This document shows positions 40,242-48,400 of a stretch of DNA of 64,000 nucleotides, one piece after another; position 1 is the first letter of the stretch, and each line of letters starts with the position of its first letter. Under the pieces are notes generated by a model. That model was not told the origin of the DNA. It saw nothing but the letters and a program-made list of their open reading frames with translations, and ran no database searches. The position numbers and the translations under genes are program-made. Source of the stretch: Mesorhizobium sp. B2-3-4 (GTDB lineage Bacteria; Pseudomonadota; Alphaproteobacteria; Rhizobiales; Rhizobiaceae); NCBI RefSeq assembly GCF_006442315.1, contig NZ_VFVY01000020.1, positions 1 through 64,000 on the forward strand. Reading direction: 5' to 3'.

Positions 40242-42947
40242 TCAGGGGAATACGTTCACTCTCTTGACGCTCACCTCGGCCGATCCAAGGTTGTTGTGCC
40301 GATAAAAAAAGTTGGAGACGCCAGGCAGAGCGATCACGGCATCGTTGACGTAGAAATAGAGTTCACCCGACGCCTTGGGCTTGATCTCGGCGGTCAATTT
40401 CATGTTGAGACATTTTCCGAGGGTCGTCGGCCCAACGGGATTGAGCACGTATTCGTCATTGCCGAACCGACCGACGCGCGCGATTGGCTTGAAGTACGGC
40501 TCGGCCCACCAGCGCTTGGCCAATGTGGCCAGGTAGTGGGGAAGGCTGCCCTCGGCGACACCCCGCGTGTCGGCACACCCTCGGTCACGGATCGGATCGG
40601 TGTCTTTTTCTCCGTCGATCCAGGGGTCCTTGGGATCGATCGTAACAATGACTTCATAGCGAACCCCTTCTTGCAGCCAATTGCCGGTGTCATTGCACAT
40701 TTCGCGCGTCTTGAAACCGGAAGGGATCAAGCTCAGCCTTTCAACTCCCGTTGGATTTCCAAGCGCAGGGTCCTTACAGAAAGCGCCCATGGAATCGGCG
40801 ACTTCGAATGCCGTCTTGTTGAGAGCGTTCACGACGAGATAGGCCGACAGGGCGAGAAAGGCCGCCGGAAGCAATTTCTCCCGGAGCAGTTTGTAGAGCC
40901 GCAACGCAGCCTTGTTTTCTCGGATCAAGCGGGCTGCCCTCAAGGAAACAGGCGTTGACGCGCTGCGCGGGCCGCGATTGCTCAGGAAGAGGTAGGTGCC
41001 CAGACAGCCGAGCGACGCAACACCGAGAAACAATCCCGCCCAAGCTATCCAGGCTGTCTCCGCAGCGCTTTTCCAATCAAGGATGAAGCCGTGCTCCCAA
41101 GGTCGCCCTGCGGCCAGCGCACAGAAGCCAAGGACGACCGCCCCGATCAACGCACTGCGCCTGTGCGCGTCGTTCCTGTCCGACAACGGCACCCTTGCAC
41201 CTTGCCCCCTGTTGACATTCCAGGCCAACCGCGCCCGATCGTTTATGCGTGTGCGCAAGACGCCGTTGACCCACAGCAGGATGCCAAGCGCCACGATGAG
41301 TATCGCGGCCGCCGCGGAATGCTTTGTCACCGCGTCCACCCAGGGTGCGGCGATACCGGGGAGGAAGCCGCTTATCAGCCCTATGACCGGCCCAATAAGA
41401 CCGCCTGCGGCCTGTTCAAGCTGGCCGGTGGCATCGAGCGTGACATATCCGGCAAGCAGCGGAAATGCCGCGAACAGCACGGCAATCGACAGCAGCACGT
41501 AATAGAGCCCGCGCCGCCACCAGACCGTGTCCTGCATCAATTGAAAGCGTTCCGTGCGGCTCTTGGGACTTTGCCGATTGAACGCCCCAAGTGCACGATC
41601 GAATTTCGCGTTTATACCGGCCAGGTCGCGCCGGCGTTCATCTGGAAGCGGTAGTTTGTCGACGATATCAGGATCCGTCGGCACCGCCCCGCCGCTCAGC
41701 AGCGTGGCCAGCGGCACCTTGAAGCCGAGCGGGGTCAGGACATCGAAGTCTTCCGGCAGAGCGATCGGAGCATAGTCGTCACTGCCCTTTGCGATGCGAG
41801 TGATGACGCTCGCATCGACCAGCGGCTTCACACCCGGGCTCTTGTCCCGCCCCTTGCCCTGCATCAAATCCTGGGCGTCACGCGGATGGTAGCGGTAGAA
41901 GACGCTGACGCCCGACCTGGAATCATAGATGCGTCCGGCCTCCGAGGCATAATCCCAATAGTCGGCGACGACCTCTTTCTTGAAACTTAGACCCTGTTCG
42001 GCTGCCTCGCCGATCATCCAGCACAGCGGAATATGCGCAAGCCTGTCATCGGCATAGCCGCCGCCGACATTGGAATGGCTGCCGGCGAACCAGACCTGCT
42101 TCACGCGGGGATCACGGACTTTATCTCCAGCCGTTAGCGCATCGCCGCCCCCGACATCAGCTTTCTTTGCCGAGATCATCTCTTCCCAAGGAATCGGGAA
42201 GAACGTGCGCCGCTCGTCGTCGATGCTGAAAGCCTGCCTCGCGCATTGAACGGGTTCAAGCAGAACCGGCCTCTCGAAGGTGATCGGCCACACCCATTTG
42301 TCGACCGCTCTGGTCAATTCATCGACAGGCAGGCCGTAGGCGGCAACCGTATCCCAGACACCAACAAAGGCGATCCGGATATCGTGGGCCGACCGGGGAT
42401 CGGGCGTGCGCGGCTTGACTTTGTTGTAGTCACTGCTTCCGGTTATCTGGTTCCATAGCGTAAACCATTGCGCGGCGACGTAGCGCGCGAACGCGACCCA
42501 TGGCAGCCGCCGTGCTGGAAAGGCCTTTGGCCTGTAGGCCCGGTACGCGGCGCGTGCGTTGCGGTCGAGTTCCTCCTCCGATTTGAAGTCGACCAGCCCT
42601 TCGCGCGCGATCATGCCGACCAGCACACGGATGGTGAAGGCGCCGCGGCTGAAGCCGAAGGCGAATATCCTGTCGCCCGGCTGGTAGTTCAGGCAGAGGA
42701 ACTTGTAGAGCGCCAGAACCCGCCGCTTGACGCCGAAGCCGAGCGCCAGGCCGATGATTTCGAACGGTTTGAACTGCGAGGTGCCGACACCGTCGCTGAA
42801 CACGGCGATCTGGTCGGCGCCGGTCAGGTCCAGTGCCTGGTAGAGCCGCCACACATTGGTCTTGAACGCCTTGGCGGCGCTGTTGCCCGTCCCGTCGGCG
42901 AAGACGACGATGTTCCGGGACGATGGTTTGCCTGGAACATCGGCCAT
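40242..42947 (-). CDS. DUF2235 (Tle1-like) lipase with C-terminal membrane region
   Basis: 901 residues. Residues 10-350 form a DUF2235 alpha/beta hydrolase, the family that includes type VI phospholipase effectors of the Tle1 group. The triad is visible: Ser100 in FGFSRGAF, Asp199 in GVWDTVAAYG, His291 in GSHSNVGGGY. From about 480 to 715 there are five or six hydrophobic helices, then a soluble C-terminal domain of about 185 residues with three or four Cys. There is no signal peptide. The ATG follows GGGGGAAG. It lies 20 bases after the GH108 gene and shares its transcript. No VgrG, PAAR or other secretion gene is in the window. Confidence 0.85.
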   Translation of the reverse strand: MADVPGKPSSRNIVVFADGTGNSAAKAFKTNVWRLYQALDLTGADQIAVFSDGVGTSQFKPFEIIGLALGFGVKRRVLALYKFLCLNYQPGDRIFAFGFSRGAFTIRVLVGMIAREGLVDFKSEEELDRNARAAYRAYRPKAFPARRLPWVAFARYVAAQWFTLWNQITGSSDYNKVKPRTPDPRSAHDIRIAFVGVWDTVAAYGLPVDELTRAVDKWVWPITFERPVLLEPVQCARQAFSIDDERRTFFPIPWEEMISAKKADVGGGDALTAGDKVRDPRVKQVWFAGSHSNVGGGYADDRLAHIPLCWMIGEAAEQGLSFKKEVVADYWDYASEAGRIYDSRSGVSVFYRYHPRDAQDLMQGKGRDKSPGVKPLVDASVITRIAKGSDDYAPIALPEDFDVLTPLGFKVPLATLLSGGAVPTDPDIVDKLPLPDERRRDLAGINAKFDRALGAFNRQSPKSRTERFQLMQDTVWWRRGLYYVLLSIAVLFAAFPLLAGYVTLDATGQLEQAAGGLIGPVIGLISGFLPGIAAPWVDAVTKHSAAAAILIVALGILLWVNGVLRTRINDRARLAWNVNRGQGARVPLSDRNDAHRRSALIGAVVLGFCALAAGRPWEHGFILDWKSAAETAWIAWAGLFLGVASLGCLGTYLFLSNRGPRSASTPVSLRAARLIRENKAALRLYKLLREKLLPAAFLALSAYLVVNALNKTAFEVADSMGAFCKDPALGNPTGVERLSLIPSGFKTREMCNDTGNWLQEGVRYEVIVTIDPKDPWIDGEKDTDPIRDRGCADTRGVAEGSLPHYLATLAKRWWAEPYFKPIARVGRFGNDEYVLNPVGPTTLGKCLNMKLTAEIKPKASGELYFYVNDAVIALPGVSNFFYRHNNLGSAEVSVKRVNVFP

Positions 42948-42967
42948 TGCTTCCCCCTGCGTCAGGC

Positions 42968-45232
42968 CTATTGCTTTGCCGCGCGCACGTATTTGTCCAT
43001 CTTGCCGAGCGCTCCCCAGAGCCCAAGCGCCACCGAGATCGGCATCAATATCGGCGCCAGATTGGGTATGCCGGCCAGAAGTGGAATGAGGTGGCCCAAA
43101 GGCGAGGATTCCGGCCCTGCCCCAGCCGTCGTGGGGGTGAGCAGGCTGCTGGCCAGAGCGCCCAGAATCCCGAGCGCGGTCTTGCGTCCATCGAGCAGCT
43201 TTCCCAGCCATTGGCCGAATGCGGCGTTGACCGGTGTCAAGACGTTGGTGGCCGCGGAATCCGGCGGCAGGATGACGGGGTTACCGTCCAGCCCACCGGC
43301 CAGTTGGCGCAGCAGGGCGGCAAGCGCGGCGGCCGCCGCCACCGTTCCCGCTGCCGCCGGCGTCGTGGTGGTGGTTGTGGTTGCCGGCGTGGTCGTCGTC
43401 GTTGTGCCCGGCTGCAGCGCCGCCAACAGCGCCTGAATGATATCGCTCACTTTGTCCGTCACGACAGGATCCCCTTCTTCGCTAACGTTCGGCGTGGGTA
43501 TCGGAAGCGTCTGTTCGCCGCCTTCCTCGAGCCAGCGCTCGGTTTCGAGCCGCAGCTTGTTGACGCGCCGGTTGAAGCCGTTCTTGAAATGCTCGTAATT
43601 CTTCAGCGAGTGCAGTTTCGCGTCATAGAGGTCGATGACATCGTTGACGAGATCGGGCAGCGGAACCGTCGGGATGGCGCCCAGCGTCTCGCCGCCGATG
43701 CCGCTGTCGACGGCCACCGAGGCGCCGTTCTGGTTCAGCGCGCGCTGCAGAAATTCCGCCGCCCTTCCCAGACCGGCATGGACGGCGACGTTGTAGACGG
43801 CGAGCGCGAGCGGGCCGGGCATCTGGCCGCAGGACGACTTCGACCAATACTGGGAGAAATAGATCTCCTTGGCTTCCTGATAGGACATGTTGGCGACATC
43901 GGCCTTGGTGACCGGCTTGCCGCGCCATGCGGCAAGCGTCTTGAAGGTGATGCCGAAATTGGTGGCGCCGCCCGAATCCTTCGGATCGTCGGAATAGCCG
44001 CCTTCGAACTCGCGCACGATCGCCTGCGCCCGCTCGAAATTGGCCCTGCCGCCATCGGCCGGCGGCGTCACGACCGGCGGTGTCACGGCTGGCTGCGTCA
44101 CCGCCGGAGGCGTTACGGCCGGAGGCGTCACGGCAGGCTCACCGGTGAGCGGCGTACCCGTCGGCGGCTGCAGGCCCAGCGCGGCAAGCAGCAAGCTCAG
44201 AATATCGGGCGCCAGATCGGTTTCGTCGGGCAGATCCGGATTGCCGGTCGTCGCCTGATCGGCGGGGCCGCTCGGCATGGGCGCGGTGCCCCCGTCAGCG
44301 ACGGTGGGAAGCGGCACGCCAAGAGCCGCGGCCGTGATTTCCCCGCAGACGCCATCGGCGGCACCGGCGCCGAACTGACGCCTCTGGAAAGCCACCAGCG
44401 CCATCAGCGACAGCCGTCCGAAGACACCGTCAGGCGTATCTTGCAGGTCGCCCTGCTTGACCAGTGCCTGCTGCACCTTCTTGGCAAGCGCTCCCGAGGA
44501 GCCGAAGCGCACGACCTGCTTCAGCGCCGCGTCCTGCACCTTGTCGACCGACGACAGTTCCTCGGCGGTGAAGAGCAGATAGACGAAGCGCGTCTGCTTG
44601 GTGCCGTAGGCGCTGTCGATGAAGGCGCGCCAGGGTCCGGTCTCCGGCGCCATGCCGCGCGCCGGCGACTGCGGCAGGCCGCAGACGACCTGGCAGCCGG
44701 CGCTGGAATAGCCCGTCTCGGGATTGTCGTAGTAGGCGCTATGGATATTGTCCCAGACGAAATCACCCGAACTCGAGCCGAAATCCAGTTTGTCCTGGAG
44801 ATCGTAGTCCAGATTGTCGGCGGTGCGCCAGACCGGCTGGAAGGACGCCTGGCGGAAGGCCCTGTGGGCGCCCGGCTTGCCGGCCTTGTGCGTGCCCCGC
44901 TCATGCTCGAAGCGGCCAGGCATCAACAGATTAGTGCCCGAGCCGCCCTTGGCCTTGGCGTTCGTGATGTTGGGCAGCGATGGCACGGTCGAACCGGGAA
45001 ACAGCGCCACTTCGCCGGTATCCGCGTTCCATTGCCCAAGAGTGCAGCGCATGTGGCGGAAATCGTAGGCGCTGAAATGCGCCGGCTGACTCTGCGCGAA
45101 AGTATTGTCAGAAGGATGATCTGGAGACAGGCCACGAATGCCAAAGAAAACGAGTCCCTTGGCAGGAACGGCATAGCCATTCCTCTTCGCAGCGCGAGCC
45201 AGCAAGCTCGCACTTATAGAAATGTCCGTCAT
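42968..45232 (-). CDS. Multidomain peptidoglycan-active protein: YkuD-like motif, peptidoglycan-binding domain, GH108 muramidase
   Basis: 754 residues. The N-terminal domain (1-235) has His164 and Cys180 in DNIHSAYYDNPETGYSSAGC, an H...S-x-GC arrangement like L,D-transpeptidases. Residues 243-306 look like a peptidoglycan-binding helical domain (LAKKVQQALVKQGDL, LMALVAFQRRQFG). A Pro-Thr-Val repeat linker (365-391) follows. Residues 400-580 are a GH108 lysozyme-like domain with catalytic Glu410 in REFEGGYSDDP. A Thr-rich linker and a hydrophobic C-terminus end the protein. There is no signal peptide. The ATG at 45232 follows GGGGGG; a TTG nine codons upstream is less likely. It is first in an operon with the DUF2235 lipase. 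Confidence 0.82.
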   Translation of the reverse strand: MTDISISASLLARAAKRNGYAVPAKGLVFFGIRGLSPDHPSDNTFAQSQPAHFSAYDFRHMRCTLGQWNADTGEVALFPGSTVPSLPNITNAKAKGGSGTNLLMPGRFEHERGTHKAGKPGAHRAFRQASFQPVWRTADNLDYDLQDKLDFGSSSGDFVWDNIHSAYYDNPETGYSSAGCQVVCGLPQSPARGMAPETGPWRAFIDSAYGTKQTRFVYLLFTAEELSSVDKVQDAALKQVVRFGSSGALAKKVQQALVKQGDLQDTPDGVFGRLSLMALVAFQRRQFGAGAADGVCGEITAAALGVPLPTVADGGTAPMPSGPADQATTGNPDLPDETDLAPDILSLLLAALGLQPPTGTPLTGEPAVTPPAVTPPAVTQPAVTPPVVTPPADGGRANFERAQAIVREFEGGYSDDPKDSGGATNFGITFKTLAAWRGKPVTKADVANMSYQEAKEIYFSQYWSKSSCGQMPGPLALAVYNVAVHAGLGRAAEFLQRALNQNGASVAVDSGIGGETLGAIPTVPLPDLVNDVIDLYDAKLHSLKNYEHFKNGFNRRVNKLRLETERWLEEGGEQTLPIPTPNVSEEGDPVVTDKVSDIIQALLAALQPGTTTTTTPATTTTTTTPAAAGTVAAAAALAALLRQLAGGLDGNPVILPPDSAATNVLTPVNAAFGQWLGKLLDGRKTALGILGALASSLLTPTTAGAGPESSPLGHLIPLLAGIPNLAPILMPISVALGLWGALGKMDKYVRAAKQ

Positions 45233-45454
45233 TGGAGCCCCCCAATTCGGCAACTCCAAATCGTATTCTTATATTCCCTAATATGTCAAGCGACACTGAT
45301 TCGTGGGCAATAGAAGACAAAGCGATCTCTTCTAAAAGGTATTTTATTAAACTTTCGGCAAATTCGGTGGCGCCGCGAAAGCAGCGCGCGGTGGCTTGTC
45401 AAGACAAGTTGCATCCCCGCTTCACGGAGATCTCAGGGGATAGTCCGGCGCCGT

Positions 45455-48400
45455 TCAGAACCGCGCCGAGAAACTGGCCTTGAAGGCATTCTCCATTGCC
45501 CCGGAGGCGAACTGGCCATCATAGACCAGGCCGAGCCGGCTCGACGGGCCAAGATTGAAGTCGACGCCCACCTGCAGCGCCAGCGCGTCGCGTGCGATCG
45601 GCACGCCCGTCACGGTGAAGGCGTCGCCGCCGGCGAAGGACAGGCTCGCCGCCGGCAGGTCGGCGAAGGCATGCCGCCAGCCGAGCGATGCCTTCACGTC
45701 CAGCGCCGAGGCGCCGAGCTCGAACGTCCGCGACAGCCGCGCACCGAGCGTGGTGAAGGTGGCGTCGTTGCGCAAACCGCCGGAGGACAGGGCCGCCTGC
45801 CCGCCATCTTCGCCGAAGCCGTCGGTCGACAGATGCACATAAGCAAGGCCTGCGAACGGCTCGATCTTTGTCGGGCCGAGATCGAAAGCGTGCGACGCCT
45901 CGCCGAACACCTGCACGGTGCTGGCGCCATAGCTGGTTTTCAGGTCATCGCTGAAGCCGGCGAAGGCCGGATTGCGCGCCGTGTCGATGTCGTGATGGCT
46001 GTAGCCGGCGCCGAACTTCAGCTGGACGCTGTCGATCATGCCCCCGCCATAGGCGGCCAGATGCACACTGGTGACGTCGGCCGACGAGGCCCGGTCGTCG
46101 ATGTCGAGCGACGTGACGCTGATGCCGCCGAGAAAGCCGAGCATCCAGCCGTCGGCGATGGTCGTATCGATGCCGGCGAAGAAGGCGCCGGTGCTGGCAT
46201 CGGCATCCACGGCATTGCCGTCGCCGTCGAGCGAACGGGCAAGGCCTGCGCCCTGCATCCAGAAACCCCGCGCGCCGGGCTCGGCAATCGCCGCACCGGC
46301 GCGCGCCAGCGCCGCGTCGCGCGGCAGCCGGCTGTCGTCGAGCAGCACGCCGGCGACAGTCGCGTGCACCTCGCCGGAAAGCTGGTCGAAGGCAAAGCGC
46401 GCGCTGTCGGCCGACAGCGGCGCGATGGCATTGTAGACGGGATTTCCAGCACCGAGCGCCTCGATGCCGCCGGCCGCCGCCTTCTGGTTCGGCGTTTGCG
46501 CCACCGACGAAAAGTCGACCGCGTTGCGGGTCAGCGTCAGCACGACATTGTTGCCGTCGTCGCCGGTATAGCTGACGTCGGGCGTCAGGAAGGCATAGAC
46601 ATGGGAAATGCTGGCGAACTGTCCTGTCACCGCGCCGGCGCCCTGGTTGTCGATGATGGTGTAGGTCTGGCTCGGCTGCCAGCCGGTGCCGGTCAGTTCG
46701 TGCAGGGCGAGCGTGCCGCCACTGACATCGACCGTGCCCGTCACCACCACCTTGTCGGCGCTTGCCGTGTCGACCTCGATGTCGAGCGTGCCGGCCAGCC
46801 TGTAATTGCCGTTGATGGTCTGGGTGCCGATCGAGGCGCCGGGCGCGTGATGTCCACCGGCCTGTATCGTCACCGTGCCGCCGGCGAGGCCGCCGATCGT
46901 GCCGTTGCCGCCGAGCGTGGCGCCGCTCGCCACCGTCAGATCGGCGGAACCCAGCGAGCCATCGACCTGCAAGGTGCCGGCATTGACCGTGGTGATGCCG
47001 AGATAGGTGTTAGCGCCCGACAGGATCAGCTTGCCGGTGCCGTCCTTGGTGAAGCTGCCCTTGGCCAGCGCGCCACTATCGGCAATGATGCCCGAAATCG
47101 TCTCGTCGAGATTGAGCGCGCCCGTCTTCAGCGTGTGCGCGCCGAGCGCGATGTCGCCCGCGCCGGAGACCGAGCCCAGCGACACGCAATTGCACGGTCC
47201 GGCCACATCGAAGGTCGAGATATCGAGCTTGCCGCCGCTCTGGTTGATGACCTTGGCGGTAGTCGAGGCATTGTCGCCCCGGAATGCGGTGGTGCCGCCG
47301 CTCTCGTTGGTGATGAGGGCGCTGCCCGCACTGCTGCCGGCCAGGAACACGGCCTTGCCATTGCCCTGGTTGGTGACGGTCGCGCTGCCGGCGCTCGACT
47401 GGTTGTCGAAGACGACAGAGCCGTTCTGGGTCGAGATCGAAAGGCTGCCGGCGCTGACCGCGCCGGCAAAGCGCAGGCTGGGCTTTAGCGTTGCCGCCGG
47501 CGCGCCCGTCACCGAAACCCCTCCGGTGCCAAGCGCGCCGTTGGCCGCCGCAACGAGCTCGCCTTCCTTGATCGTCGTGCCGCCCTGGTATGAATTGGCC
47601 GCCCCCAGCGTCAGCCGGCCGTCGCCGAGCTTGACGATGCTTCCCGTTCCGGAGATGCCGACATTGATGATGGCGTTGTTGACCGTCGCCGCCGGATCTG
47701 CGGCGACGATGATTTCGGTGGCCGCCGAATTGGTCACCAGGGCGCCACCGGCGCCCGCCGACAGCGTGTAGGTCCAGTCGGTCGGATGCGACACGAAGCG
47801 CAGGCCGGTGAAGGTCTGCGACCCGACCACGCTGACTGTTCCCGGCGTGCCCGCGAACACCGCTTTCTGGCTCGCCCAGGCGGCGTTGATGTCGCCGGCG
47901 GCGTTCGTCCAATTGGTCGAGGCGGCATCCCAGGTGCCGTTGCCGCCGCGCCCGTTGGCAACCGCGCCCGGAGCCATGTTGGCGCCGTCCCAATATTGTT
48001 CGCCCGCTCCGGTCGCGACCAGCAGGTTGACCACTCCGCCACCGCTCTGGATCGACCAGTCGCCCGGGTTGAAGCCCGGCGGAACGGTGCCGATGACGAG
48101 ACCGTTGTTGGTGAAGCTGCCGCCATAATTGGCGATGCGGTAGGTGCCGTTGCCGAAGCCGCCGGCATCGCTCACCGAAAGCTTGCCGTCCAGCGTCAGC
48201 GCGCCGGTGACGTTGAAGAGCGGCGTGGTGCTGGCCGCGCCCAGCGAGACGTTGAGGTTCGACGTGTCGTTCAGCGCCAGCGAGCTCAATGTCAGCGTCT
48301 GCCCGGCAACGCCGACCAGCGTGCCGCCATTGGCGATCGTGGTGGCGCCGACCGTGCCGGTGCCGCCCAGCGCGCCGCCGGAATTGACCTGGAAGGCGCT

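Noticed and set aside
43360..43410. A simple-sequence repeat giving phase variation in the GH108 gene (Thr-rich stretch)
   Set aside because: The codons for the Thr run vary enough that there is no long pure repeat, and changes would mostly keep frame; low-complexity linker is the simpler reading.
42923..45313. A 796-codon open frame on the plus strand opposite the GH108 gene
   Set aside because: It is an antisense shadow caused by GC-rich codon use. The minus strand carries recognisable domains and a good ribosome site, while the plus frame is Arg/His/Asp-rich without any motif.
45671..47488. A 605-codon open frame opposite the autotransporter barrel
   Set aside because: Repetitive Gly/Ala/Arg composition mirrors the third codon positions of the real gene; no signal, motif or ribosome site.
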